DNA of 64,000 nucleotides from Lytechinus pictus (taxonomy: Eukaryota; Echinodermata; Echinoidea; Temnopleuroida; Toxopneustidae): NCBI RefSeq assembly GCF_037042905.1, contig NC_087247.1:45252420-45316419 (forward strand), written 5' to 3'. The notes beneath the pieces are model-generated. The model was not told the DNA's origin and ran no database searches. It saw only the letters and a program-made list of their open reading frames with translations. How positions within the stretch are numbered: the first letter of the stretch is position 1; each line of letters starts with the position of its first letter. Below are positions 24,806 through 36,967 of the stretch, piece by piece. Made by a program: the position numbers and the translations under genes.

Positions 24806-25658
24806 TATTTACTTATAAAACTATTAAAATTAATTACATATTTCACATATCACCACCATACATGTATAACAACAAAGCTCAGTGAACACATTATCACACT
24901 ATTGACTTACAGAATGACAAATAACTTTGTGATACAGTTGAATACTGTTTGGTTACATTTTACTGGATCCATGTGACAAATTGAAACAACATTTTATTAA
25001 TAAGTAGTTCAATCAATAAAGTATGGCAATATTCATGGAATAAAGTTTTTCAAATGCACAGACTGTGCAAAAGGAACAATAAATGTCAGCTTTCAATAAA
25101 TAAAGTAAATGAAATATTGCTTTTAACATCATAACTTACATATATGGACAACGCCTCCATTAATGTTTAGTAATATCACGGAATATCGTCAAAAAGCTCA
25201 TTATACATGTATTTGAATATGACTGTATATGTACAATATTTGCAGTAATCAGAAAATAATTCAGCCTTGTAAATGCTTGTTGGAGGAATGCCATTAATAA
25301 AAACTATGTTTCATAATAAATAAAACAGATGTTTAATCAATATACTACGGCAATAATCTTGGCAAAAAGTTTGAAAAAAACTTATGAAATAGACAAAATA
25401 TATAACAGCCATCTTCTCCATACTACCTCAGAAAGATTGGTGCATATTACTTAGTTATATAAGACATAAATGATAACGTACAAATAATAAGATTATCATG
25501 TAAGAGTAAACAATGGATACATGATAAAACAATAAGAAACAACATTGCACAATTATTAGGATTGCACTAATGATACTGCCATGGCATAGAGTCCTTTAGA
25601 TAAAAGAGGTAACAAAACCAAGACATCACATGGGCCAAGTCAGTGAACTATTCAGTGT
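24806..25658. other. 3' flank of the piggyBac gene
   Basis: AT-rich; presumably holds the 3' UTR and left end of the piggyBac element. I looked for a TTAA followed by text resembling the right end (TTAACTCATTGAGTGC read inward) and did not find one. Confidence 0.4.
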
Positions 25659-28600
25659 TCAAGCGCGTGGAGAGTGGTAGTTCTGGAAGCACGGTTCCAA
25701 GCACATGGGCAGTTGGCATCGCTTGCAATAGTAGGAAGTTGTCTTGCGTCCATTTCCGTTCTTCTTAGAGCAAACAACGCAGTCTGGGTAGTATCTCCCC
25801 TTCCCACCAGAGCATCTCTTCCCCGCGAAGTGTTGGCCTTCATATCTCAGGGCATCCCGGTTGTCACGTGTCGATTCTCTTAGTACCTTTGGGCGACCTG
25901 CTGGCTTCTTCAGGAAGCCATTGACGAGTCCGTTGATGACCTCCATCCGAAACTTCCTTGTTGACACAGAAGAGCCCGTAGCCAGACGATAGGCGAGATA
26001 TCCGTTGACGAGTGCTACTTCTAGTAAAAATTGAAATACCACCATATACCAGTTGATGTGACGGTGAGGATAGCGATAGTATGACATACGCTGGTCAAGT
26101 AAGTCCACTCCTCCCATTGATGAGTTGTAGCCGCAGATTGCAGTTGGCTTGGTGACTTGACGAATCCCTCCTGCTGATCTCCTGTCACGCACCTGCCTCT
26201 GTTGACATCCAGATGGATGGACCGTTGAGAGAGCGCTGACCCGCTTTGTATCATGCCATGTGACACCCAGAAGGTCACCTCTCCGGAAGAATTTCGGTGG
26301 GTCTCCTTTCCTGGCTGCGGCAGATGCTTCCCTCATCATTGGCGGTATTCCCCTATGGTTGAGACGGAGGGTCCCACATGCACCAATATTCACTTCCTTC
26401 AGGTCATCGAATAACTGTGGCGATGTATAAAAATTGTCCATGTATACATGGCGTCCACTCCCAGCATAAGGCCGAGTCAGGTCTTTGACGACCTTGGTGC
26501 TTAAACCGTCTCCTCCTCTCCCTTCCTCCTTGCCGGTGTATACATTCCAATCCAGACAGAAACCGTTGGATGAGTCGGTAATAACCCAGAACTTTACACC
26601 GAACTTCTTCGGCTTCATAGGCATATATTGTCGAAAAGAGAGTCTCCCCTTGAACGGTGCCAAGCTCTCGTCGACCGCGAGTTCACGACCTGGTGAAAAA
26701 GACTGCTGGTATGTTGGGCGAACAAGGGCTATAACAGGCTGGATCTTGAACAGAGGATCATAACCGGGTTGACCGCGGGGAATCCTTAGCTCATTGTCGA
26801 CCAGGTGCAGCATGGAGTTCAGCAGTTGGTACCTGAAAATACATTTTAAAAATATAACATAATTTAGTTTCTACAAAATTGATTTTATTTACTCTAAAAT
26901 TAATATATTGTTTTTACATCAATTAAAAATTAGAATGTAAAATGCAAATATCTGAAACAACAAATGTTTTCCAAACAAGAGAAAAATGTTTCCAATTTAA
27001 TGCTTCCCCTAAATTGACAGAAACAGCAAAATGTTACTATTCATATTCCTTCCCCTCCCTCTCTGACTTTATTAGAATAAACTTAGTTTACTTTCTTTTT
27101 GCCCCCACCCCTTCCTCTCTGCATTTTCAAGTCAGCTGAGACCCCACTCATCCCATCAATATCCACCCTACAGATTAATTATAACATAAATGATGAAATG
27201 AATCACACAAAAAATCTAGATTGTTAACACAAATGTCTTGATCACAAGATAAATGAATAAATGGAAAACACAGATAATGATAGATACTAACCTATTACGA
27301 CACATGACTGTAGAGAATCCAGGTGTGCCGAGAAGCCAGTTTTCCTCCCAGTACTGGTCGGTAGCAGGCTTCGTCACGAGGCCCATCGCCATTTGAAGAG
27401 CTATAAAGGCCTTCAGCTCTGCAGGAGTCGTATCCGTCCACTTGTTCAATCTGGAGTGTTGCTGCAGCACACCTAACCTGAAGAGAGAAAAGATGTAAAA
27501 GTAGAGTCAATGATTATACAAAGTATATATCGTAATGATTATCAATAATACATTTTTCACAAGTTTTCAAATTAAAAGAAAACAAATAAATGATAAATGA
27601 TTTAATCCATAATTTATTGTTCGAAATAGACATGAAATTAAATACTCCGAAGCGCCAGATCGACAAGGCTCTATCCCTTTAATTGTTGAACGCCAAACAG
27701 GGTAGCAGCAACTCCCATCTTTTAACGTCTTTTGGTCTGACGCGGCCGGGGTTTGAACCCCCGACCTCCCGGTTGTGAGACGGACGCTCTACCATTTGAG
27801 CCAACACACCGGTCATGAATAAATAAATGAAAAAATAAATGCATATTTTGGATTTTTATTTAAATTTTGCAACCAGCTGTGATTTTAAACATGAATATAA
27901 AGGAAGCTCGGGCATATGCACAATCTTAACATGACGGCCAAAATATAATGTAATAAATAAATGTAAGAGTAAAGTGGAACATTTGACAGACCATCAGAAA
28001 AAATATATATATAACAAGAAATGGCAAGGACATTTTTCTAAAATAATTCTAACCAAATATCAAAATTTGTAGCCAAAAGGGACTGTAAAGTTCCATTGGA
28101 AAAAAAAAAAATTTGTAAGGAAATCAAATTCTTTCTAGTCTATAAATGCAGTTAAATCAAATCTTTGCTGCGAAATCTTGATCATATCTTATTAACTTCT
28201 GATCCCTTGTTTCTGGCCCAGTCAAACACTGAACTGAAATTTTTGGTGTAGATTTAGTCTGTACTATTATAGACTCAGTCTAGGCCTAATCCCTAGCAAC
28301 CAAATTGTTAGTACAGTCCCACTTATTGATTCATGTGTTAGAAGTTCTTTATCATTTTTGTGGGGGGTAATACACAAAGATTGAATAAAAAAAAATAATT
28401 AAACCCACCTTCCAATGGTCTGTTTTGCGTACAAATTTGTTTGAGTTGCCATCAGCTCAAACACTGCATCAGGAAAGAACTGCAAGAAGTAGTCGACGGG
28501 CTTGTAGTCGGTGTGATCGAAGAGAAGTTTTGGCCTTTCCTGGTACGAGTTCTGCTGCCACGAAGGTGCCCAGTCTTCATCGCCGAGATCAATCCACAGG

Positions 28601-28899
28601 TCTGGTTGCTGTTGTGGTAGCTGTTGTTGTGGTTGATCGTCTTGGTTGGCATCTTCAACCTCGCTGTCAGAATCATGCTGATAATCGTCCGTCCCTAAAC
28701 CGTCACCGACCTCTCCGCCCTGCTCATCGCCGGACCTCTCCGGCTCCAAGTCTGGCTCTGACTCGCTCTCGCTTTCTAGCGACTCATCCGAATCAGAATC
28801 GGCCCTAGCTAATGCTGGTGGTCTCTCTCTCATAACCATCTCACGAACCTCATCAGGATAAAAAAACCTAGGTCTCTTCCCTCTCGGAGGCGGAGCCAT
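25659..28899 (-). CDS. piggyBac transposase, three exons, apparently intact
   Basis: Exons on the minus strand are 28899-28409, 27477-27292 and 26832-25659, with donors GTGGGT and GTTAGT and acceptors CTTCAG and TTTCAG; they join in phase to 616 residues. Residues about 20-130 are an acidic, Ser/Asp/Glu/Gln-rich tail typical of piggyBac N-termini. Exon 2 carries the insertion-type core start (LKAFIALQMAMGLV ... YWEENWLLGTPGF). Exon 3 holds the RNase H-like catalytic core: Asp280 (VDESLAPFKGR), Asp358 (MDNFYTS) and Asp469 (SSMGGVDLLDQ) match the DDD triad. The C-terminus (CVVCSKKNG ... YYCKRCQLPMC) is the Cys-rich end-binding domain. The enzyme cuts and pastes at TTAA. It lies antisense in IMPDH intron 1. 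No stop or frameshift; either a live element or a domesticated copy. Confidence 0.9.
27645..27813 (-). repeat. tRNA-derived SINE inside a piggyBac intron
   Basis: Read on the minus strand from 27813: an A-box-like TGGCTCAAATGG, a CAC anticodon loop (Val-like), and a good B box GGTTCAAACCC, followed by a non-tRNA body (GTTGCTGCTACCCTGTTTGG). The acceptor stem does not pair, so it is not a functional tRNA. AAATAAATG-like direct repeats sit near both ends. It lies between piggyBac exons 1 and 2, in the same orientation as that gene. Confidence 0.7.
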
Positions 28900-29200
28900 A
28901 TCTTGTAAAAAATGTAGAAATACTCGAAAAAGTCGAATGTAAACCGCGTGAGTAAGTTGATCTGTGAGAAAGCAGAGTTAGCACTGCACACAATAGTGCT
29001 AATTACGGCGTGCATGCGATGCGCAATACAATGCAAAACGGCGTAACAATGATTGTAATTCCGAATGTGCGCAGTCATGCACGAAGCAGGCGAGGGTAGG
29101 AAATAATGCAAGCACAAAGCAATCAATAGTAGGCGTGCGAGCACGCGTGTGGCATGTTATAGTAGGATACGTAGCGTGCACGAAGCACTCAATGAGTTAA
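28900..29200 (-). other. Presumed 5' end of the piggyBac element
   Basis: Reading leftward from 29200 the sequence is TTAACTCATTGAGTGCTTCG, which resembles piggyBac ends (TTAA then a short C/T-rich end with GAGTGC). The TTAA is at 29197-29200, about 300 bp upstream of the transposase ATG. GTGCACG- and GCATGC-type words recur in between. Without the matching left end this boundary is a suggestion. Confidence 0.4.
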
Positions 29201-29425
29201 TGGATTTTGGAAACATGTCTTCGCATAAAATTGTCACTTCCGCGAGCCAATGCGGGTCGCCATTTTTTCCTGGAAGTCATTCACTATAACACACAGGCTC
29301 ATACGAGAGAATGTGCCGACTTAGTTACTGAGAAAGTGAAATTCGGCATAACTGGTTTTTATCTCCAATAGCAGAGTGATCAAGTTATCAGATCATCATG
29401 CAAATTGCTGGGTACAGTATGAAGT

Positions 29426-29797
29426 GTGAGAAATCAGGATTGTGCAATCACAAGCGTAATTGACGAAAGTTCCTTGAGACATTCAGAAATCTTAGTACTA
29501 ATCAACCTATCAACTGTAGGCGTTGTTCTGGTCTTCCATACTCCAATTGCCTGCCCTGGGGATTTTTTCGTTGTCAAGGACATAAACTTGGAATGTTCCA
29601 TTTTGACATGGGGTTAAAAAAAATGAAATTGGGCAATATAATCACGTTGCTAATAGAGTTTCAAAATACCCTTCACATCCAGATCCCCCCGCTTAAGATC
29701 GAATTCTTCGGTCCTGAAATCTTGATCAATGGGAATCAGCTGATCTTACGTATGAATGGGTTGATTATGCTAGGATCTCATCGAAGTCGTAGTTGAA
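29426..29797 (+). pseudogene. Fibre-protein-like fragments (phage or virus type), broken
   Basis: One frame (29426-29617) contains VVLVFHTP followed by PGDFFVVKDIN. This resembles the beta-strand/'IKD' module repeated in phage and giant-virus fibre proteins (hydrophobic strand, Pro, Gly-Asp, then a V/I-K-D turn). A second, partly overlapping frame (29593-29796) has ILINGNQLILRMNGL, like the strand after that turn. The pieces are in different frames and broken by a stop, so no functional protein is expected. Recognition is by pattern only; chance resemblance is a real alternative. Confidence 0.3.
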
Positions 29798-30182
29798 ATA
29801 TGTGTCAGCAATGGGTATGAAAATATAAGAACTTGAAAGAGTTTTTCTTCAGGTTAATGTGAGTATCATTGTTTTTGTTGTTATATGTGTACTTTTTTCA
29901 CATTGTTGGAATATCTTTCATCATTCCTGCCAAGAATTTGTGAGGATAACCATCAGCAACGCGCACTGGCAGGAATTTCTCGGCGCGCGAGTGGCATCCC
30001 TAAGTTATCATATCATGAGTAAATTCTAAGTTTTCGTTTGCTTTTTTTCATATCGAATCTGAGCAGATGTTGGTAATAAATTTGTGTTTGCTAACTAATC
30101 TTATTTTTTCTTTTTAGCTGCATGTTCCATGGCTCTTTCCAATATTACATAAATGCTCGTTCATATCAAGTTCTAGCTATTA

Positions 30183-30365
30183 ATGCGCTGTCGATCGTCG
30201 ACTGCTCTAATCACGGTAAACCTCGCGCACGATGAATTAGCCGGTGCTGTTGACGATCACCCACAATACACCACACCTCAACATTTGATCGAAGGAGCGG
30301 ACGAGATTGTAATTCGGCAAATCAGGCCCATATTTCCGTCAGAAAATAAACTCATCAATTTTTAA
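30183..30365 (+). pseudogene. Short frame with a tail-fibre-like DDHPQYTT motif
   Basis: The 60-codon frame contains HDELAGAVDDHPQYTTPQHL followed by EGADEI. The H-x-x-L-x-G-x(3)-DDHPQY pattern is common in phage tail-fibre and collar proteins. It lies some 400 bp after the fragments at 29426-29797, on the same strand. With no start context or neighbouring domain I treat it as a relic or coincidence. Confidence 0.3.
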
Positions 30366-30985
30366 TATGCAAAACTATGTTGTATGATATTTGATATGAT
30401 ATTATTTAGTTTCCACATAAAAAATTATTTCGTTCTCTCAAAATAGGCCTAGGCCTACTCAAAATATTATTTTGTTTCCACAAAATAATTGTTGAGGGAA
30501 CAACATATTATTTCGTCTCTCTCCTACCAATATTGCCGCACAGCGCATATCATGTGACGTCTGCAGCATGTGTGTGGAAGGAGAGTGATGAAATATTAGA
30601 TTTCCTTCCCTCAAAATATTATTTCTTCTCTTTGTCTTGATCTACTGTTTTTGAATAATTAAATATTATTCAACAAATAGTATTGTACACCCCCATCTTA
30701 AGTATTGTTACATGACTCCATCTAATTAAATAATAATTACTATAGGCCTACATGTAAATGTACTGAAACTCAGAGATGGAGTCAGAGAGCAGATGGTGCA
30801 GAGCCTCATTTAAGAATAAAGATGGATAATATGCATATTGATTACTGATAACATGGCTGGCCATAGCTGCTCTCAGTTTTTTTTTTTCAGAATGTTTGAT
30901 TTTTCATGTTTTATTTCTGATGCAATAATAAACAAGAGTTTCTGTTTAAAATAACAAAATCTGGATCAGTTTGGCTACATATTCT
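30366..30985. other. Intron 1 DNA, nothing recognised
   Basis: Repeated ATTATTT(C/T)GT-like words appear at about 30403-30520; otherwise plain AT-rich intron. Confidence 0.4.
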
Positions 30986-30991
30986 GCTTTT

Positions 30992-31425
30992 ATACCCCCG
31001 CCAAACTAGTTTGAAGGGGGTATAGGAACCAGTGTACGGGTGGTCAGTCTGTTGGTTGCAAATCTTGCAGTTCGAACTACTTCCTCAGTTTTTAACCAAT
31101 TCTCATGAAATTTGGCACACTCATTGGTCTTGAGGTAAAGATGTTTCAAAACACATATTTTTTCGTGTGTGTCAGAAATCAAGTTGCCATGGTAACAATG
31201 TATTATATGCCCCATATTAGGTAGAAATCTTGCAGTTTGTACTACTTCATCAGTTTTCAACCAATTCTCATGAAATTTGGCTAACAACTTGGTCTTAGGG
31301 TAAAGATGTACAGGACATATATATTTCCATGTGTTGGAAATTGTGTTGCAATGGTAACAACATATAATATGTAAACAAAATTGGGCAAAAATCTTGTGGT
31401 TTGAACTACTTCATCTGTTTTTCTA
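30992..31425. repeat. Tandem repeat element (~164-bp unit) next to IMPDH exon 2
   Basis: Starts at a small palindrome (CCCCCGCCAAAC ... GTTTGAAGGGGG). Then GAACTACTTCCTCAGTTTTT-type text followed by CAATTCTCATGAAATTTGGC recurs near 31074, 31239 and (cut short) 31402. The third copy ends about 18 bases before the splice acceptor of IMPDH exon 2. Confidence 0.7.
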
Positions 31426-31443
31426 CTTTTGTTTTAATTGCAG

Positions 31444-31492
31444 TGACTTTTTGATTTTACCGGGATACATCGATTTCACCGCAGATCAAGTG
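31444..31492 (+). CDS. IMPDH: IMPDH exon 2
   Basis: Acceptor TTTTAATTGCAG, donor GTG|GTAAGT. Completes Asn of exon 1 and encodes NDFLILPGYIDFTADQV, a highly conserved IMPDH signature at the start of the barrel. Confidence 0.95.
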
Positions 31493-33170
31493 GTAAGTTA
31501 CCATTAAGATTTAAACCAATATTGTCTAGTCATCAGTGAACATCTTATAGTGATAATAGTGCATTTGTTTGAAGCGAGACATTCATTAATTGTTCATTAA
31601 AATCTTAACCTACTGAAAAAGTTCTTTAAATGTTGTCACTTTGAAAGTATGACCAATTTCCTGAAAACTAGACATACATGTACATATACATGTATGGGTA
31701 ATCAAATTACTGATCATTCATAATGAATTTTAGCATACAAAATCAATGTCAATGGTCATTCGGGGTTAATAAACTTAATGTATTATCATCAAGATTTCCA
31801 TGCTCAACCATGAAGTCAGAAGGTGCTACCACTCAAAACTAATTTACTAGCAGTGTACGTGATTGCTTATTTATCTGCCTTGAACATGTTCTTTAAAAAT
31901 GGATGGACATTTGTCTGCCCCCTTCATGGGCTATACTAGAGACCGCCTAGGCACCATTTTTTAAATAGAATAACATATCCTGGCCCAGAGCCAAAACCCA
32001 AGCGTTGACAAAAGCTGAAATATCCACATGGGTTGTGCTCGTATGCTGTTAAAAACTCAGGTATTCAACGCTTGGTGCATATACATGTACATGTTGATTC
32101 AAGAATGTTTCTCGTGAACTGCTCTGATGCGTCTGGGAGCATTGTCGATTTCCATGTTCAAAACTTGACAGTCATTTTTCTGAGATTACTTTGCCTGCAT
32201 ACCGCATAGCAGAGTGAGACTATAATAGGCGCTTTTTTTCTGATGGCGTAAGTGACCATGGCAGTGTTGTCAACATTGAAATCTTAACCAACTTAAACCA
32301 AGATGAAGTCATAACTTTGAACCTATTTCATGATATGAACATAAGTTTAAGCAAGTGACCTTCTGGCATGATTTGTAGGTCACATGATAAAGGCTAAAGG
32401 TCAGTGAGGGGCAAAGAACTTTGGCCATGTTGTGGTACTTTGAAAAGAGGTTAAGATTTTGAAAGCAGAAGGCCCTAATCCATAAAATTATCAAGTATAA
32501 GCAAATGGATGATTCTATTTTCATGTCTCTAGATAATGGTGAAATGTCAATAGGGTTGATAACCTGATATCAGCTTGAAAATATTAAACCAAACATAAAG
32601 ATTTTGAATTTTCAAGGTAGATGAAATTATCAGTCTTTCAGTCAGAATTCACGTACGTGCAGTCGCCGCTGGCTAACGTCAGCTTAATGGACGACGCCAT
32701 ATTGCCAGATTCAGGCAGATTTGGCCCGCGCCCTCACCGGCTAACGCTCGGCTAAAGCTCGAACGCCATTCACCCATACACTAATTCCCCTTGACTACCG
32801 TTGTTAAAAACCTCTGTCAAATCTTTTCCAGCATTTTTATGAATTAGCGATTTATGTTTTTCCGTTTATCAAATATCCTTCATTATACACATATTTTTTT
32901 CATATTTATAACATTTTTATTTTAATCACAATTTCAGTCCAAACGCGGGTCAGTTTTTGTTAACCCACGTTGTTTGTGCATGCCCACGTATAGCCTTACG
33001 CGTATTGAAAGGAATGATGTTGGGTCGAAAAACAGAATTGTTATTGTTTGTTCCTTGTTTGTTGGGGATGAAACTATGATGGCGACCAGTCACGTTTGAC
33101 TGTACCGCCAAATAGTTAAGATTAATTAATTAAGGTCAAGGGGAGATAAGAGAAATGAGCAAGGGGCATT
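31493..33170. other. Intron 2, first part; no feature recognised
   Basis: AT-rich with scattered ACATGTACATGT runs (near 31676 and 32086). A GC-richer patch (32660-32770) has repeated GGCTAACG words but no gene. Confidence 0.4.
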
Positions 33171-34345
33171 GTGGTGGGGGGGGGGGAGGGACAGAGAGAG
33201 AGGGGGGGGGGGTTACGAGGGCCGAGTGGGGAAAACAGTTTCATCATGCAGTACAGGGCGTCGATGAACACTTTTATTTTTTTCTCCAAAATATGGAAAG
33301 TGACAGAATAATCAGAAAAAGGTTGATTGGTTCTGATTTTGAAAAAAAAACAGAATTTATCAAGATTGCTGTTATTCTTCATGGTTGTAGAATTTAATTT
33401 AGTTTCTCTGATAAGTATAATTCTTTCAAACAACTCAAATTTTTATTAATCGTATTTCATTTATTTCACTCTTTTCTTTCGCCTCGTTTTTTTTTCTTCC
33501 AAAAAATCAGGGAGCTGAAAAATATGAGAGCTAGAACCTAAAGATATGGGGTAGCTATGACGTTGGAGGGGGCGCAGCCTCATGCACTTGCAGATCCAAA
33601 TCAATTTTCATAGGGGACACTTAGAGTAGCCCCTATTTCTTTAATATTATTTTTACAAGCAAAAAGAAGTCAATGAAGACATCAGGCCACCGACAGCTGC
33701 CTCGTCAAAGGGGGGGGGGCGGTCGATTATTTTGAGTATTTTTTTTCATTTTGTCCTCAATGGGGGGGGGGTCAATTAATTCTATATACACTTCTATTGT
33801 CTTTATATATGGGGGGGGGGGGGTCTGCTACTGAGCATGTTTTTAAAAGGGCTTAATAAGGGGCTTAATACAACAGAAATTGTACGATTTAACACAATAA
33901 AATGTATCATCGAGGTTAATACTAAATTAATACATAATTAATAATTGTTTTAATTGAAATTGAAAATAATAAAGGCACCCATAGATCTTAACATCTCATA
34001 AATACAGGCCTAAACCTGTATTGGAAGTTGAACAGGCATAAAGTATAAATGTTTAGCTATAGCTGATGCTTTGATCCCGCAACCAAATAATGTTATCATA
34101 AACTAGTAGATGTTATATCAGTCATGTCAGCGGCGTAACAAGTGAAAATAATTGAGGGTACTACGATATGGCGTATCGATCAGGCAAAATTTATAAAATA
34201 TATAGTTGCAAGCAAGCGACATAAGCATAATTTTGACTTTTGGTTACAAAAATCCAATTGAACAATTTCGCAAGATTCTCTTACCTTTTCCTTTTTTTTT
34301 CTTGTTCGTGAATTGGGGGCATGCAAGACCCCCCCCCCATACAGC
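33171..34345. repeat. Cluster of poly-G/poly-C tracts
   Basis: G runs near 33175, 33202, 33710, 33762 and 33812 and a C run near 34330 sit in AT-rich DNA, like the G-run elements left of the gene. No coding content. Confidence 0.5.
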
Positions 34346-35570
34346 ACCACTCTTTGTTGTCACTGTCTAAAATTTGATTTAAACTTTGAGAATTTGAATT
34401 TCTTATCTAAGTAATCCAAAGGGATAAGACAAAAATATTTGCAGATTACTTATTTCAAAGTATTTTTATACCTATAACTCCCCAACTCTGCTCTAGCTGC
34501 ACTGCACGTTGCCTAACGGCCTTCCACCAAAGGGCCAGGCCGACTCGCCCCGTGAGCAAGTGACCGCGTTCGCGTAAGTTCACCCGAAGCCATGACTAAA
34601 TTCTGACCATAAACATCACCTAACTAATCACTCTCTGACAATATTTCAAAGTATCTTTTATTACAGTCGATCCTTCGAGCCATTAAACGATAATATTTCC
34701 AATGTTATCATGACAAACAATTTTAATGAGATAGTGGCATTGTAGAAAAAACAAATTTATAAGCACGAAATGGCACCAGATAAATCATCAAACATACAGC
34801 GCAGCGTTCGGGACTGGTGAGTGGTACGGCTCGCTTGGAGTTTTCGCCCCGACGAATTCGGCGAAAACGCTACCATTGCGCCGTGCGAATGTTCAATCTG
34901 CGGCTCTCAATCAGAGACTTGAATGTCTCTTTTTGCATTATCGAAAATGTATCATAGACTTTGTTTGATTTGTTTACAAGTAAGTTGCATATCCGTCGTG
35001 ATAATTAGGAAAATCCATGACGTCTTCTTCTAATTCTGTAAAAATTACCTCTTCAAAGTGCCTGTGTCAGAAAATTGCCGGAAATCGTAAAAACTTGCCT
35101 AAAATGTCTCTTTTTGAAAGTTCATCCATGGTCTGGAAAAAAATGTTATAATTTATGTAGACGTATACCGTAAACAAATACATCCTCGATCACTGAAATG
35201 AAGTGTTTGCTAAGCTTTTATATCTCAGACCGCGTTACCATGGCAACTTGGGAAAACCTTTATTTTTTAGTAATAAAATTCTGGTTTTAAGGGTCATTTT
35301 AGAGACATAAAACTAACCATATTTTGAAGTATTGGGTTTAAATTTCACATAAAACTGAATTATCTATGTTTATACTTTCGTATATGAATATTCATATTTC
35401 TTATAGAATCTTAGTTTTTGATTGGTCAATGTTTCAGTCATGGATAATAACTGAGCGTTAAAAAATCTGAAAATACGCATTTTATCGGCAACCAACAAGC
35501 AAGATGGCGGAACACATTAAGTTGGCGCTATGCACGTACGTGAATTACATACGTTCAACACATATCGTTG
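34346..35570. other. Intron 2 DNA, no gene
   Basis: A GC-richer patch near 34495-34590 and a small inverted repeat near 34838-34875 (GTTTTCGCC ... GGCGAAAAC) are the only visible structure. Confidence 0.4.
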
Positions 35571-35574
35571 TTAA

Positions 35575-36174
35575 AGGGGAATCCAGCCTTGGCCATAAAA
35601 TGATGTGTGGGGAAGGAGAAAAATAATTTAAACAGAATGGTGAACGTTTGAAAGAAATCGGACAAGCAATAAGAAGGTTATAGCTGCTTTAACATTGAGA
35701 TCACTAATAGTATATAGATTTCAAATTGGCAACTGGGTAAGTAAATTATGACAAGGGGCAAGGACAACTTTCCCATAGGCCATGTACTTTATTATCAGGG
35801 ATTTGTGGTTTTCTCTATAAAGTACCCATTCCCCTGGGGCAGTAATCTAAATATAATCCAGGTAGTATAATGTTTTATGTCCTCATGAAAGAAAAATACA
35901 ACTTGAAATAAAACCTTTGGAAAAAATGACATTTTAGCCATAATATGTATTGGAGTACATGGAAGAGTAGTCCTTGCCTTACATCACTATGACATCCCAT
36001 ATGCGGCCAATTTGAAGTCTCCATGGGTATAGTGATTACCAATATTTACAACTTTTTAAAATTCATAACTTTCTTGTTGTTTGTCCAATATTGTTCAAAC
36101 TTTCACCTATCAACTTGTCTGATTTTTCTTTTTCTTTAATATAAAACAAGTTTTTATTTTGGTTGGATTCCCCT
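35575..36174. mobile_element. TTAA-flanked palindromic MITE (AGGGGAATCC family)
   Basis: TTAA at 35571-35574 and 36175-36178. Ends AGGGGAATCCAGCC and GGTTGGATTCCCCT are inverted; inner text also mirrors (TCGGACAAGCAATAAGAAGG against CTTCTTGTTGTTTGTCC-like text). Length 600 bp, no coding frame. Confidence 0.75.
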
Positions 36175-36437
36175 TTAACAGGCATCAGAAACTACATGTA
36201 GATGAGTATATAATTTCAGGTTTAGGTCAGGGTCAAAGTTCATATCAGATCAATAATCTTGGATAAGAATTGATATTTTGTTCATTAAGACATATTTGAA
36301 TTCAAGTTCAAATTATATATACATGTACATGTAACTTATATTAGAGAGATTGGATATCACAAATGATATGAAATGAAAAACATGTTTCTCAGTCAAGGTC
36401 AAAGGTTACTTGAAGTCAAGTAAGATTTTGTTATCAA

Positions 36438-36900
36438 ATGAATGTGTTTTTTTCTATTCATTCATTCATTCATTCATTTAATGGTTTATTCAATAGACAT
36501 GTATTGCAGTACAAACTGAATTACAAATGCTTTACAGGGTTTCAATTAAAAATACTTGGTAAGAAAATTACAGAGACAATTAAAACTATTCACATACATT
36601 TGCACATTAGGTTATTGATAAAGATGAATAAATAACAGGAGAATGCATATGATAGAATGATAAAATTATCTTTAAAAAAAAATTGTTCATCTTGAATGGA
36701 GTTGTTTTCAAGGTCAGCATTGTTGCTTTTAATAATGAGCTTTGCGTAATGCAGGCGAGACTGTCAGAGGTGTTCTACTTGTTATCAAATAGGCCTAATT
36801 CTTTTACTCTGATTTTGAAAAATTATTCTACCAGATACAAATGGTTATCAAGTTCCCAGGCCGATTAGAGTGGCATTGTCCATCATAGCGTTGGATTATT
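36438..36900. repeat. (ATTC)n start and adjoining interspersed repeat
   Basis: A short (ATTC)n run at about 36459-36478 is followed by TTATTCAATAGACATGTATT, a layout expected of the 3' end of a retrotransposon in antisense. No reverse-transcriptase frame is present. Confidence 0.35.
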
Positions 36901-36967
36901 GCATTGTATATATAAAGGGTAAATAGAAAAGAAAATGTTGGATATATTTTTCAATGTGACAAATTCA

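Noticed and set aside
23950-24885. Several hydrophobic Ser/Leu/Phe/Pro frames that look like membrane proteins
   Set aside because: All lie in one pyrimidine-rich low-complexity tract and overlap in several frames.
27737-27813. Functional tRNA-Val (CAC)
   Set aside because: A and B boxes are good, but the acceptor stem does not pair and a SINE body follows.
33122-33433. Two opposite-strand frames near a poly-G tract
   Set aside because: Both depend on the homopolymer and show no domain.
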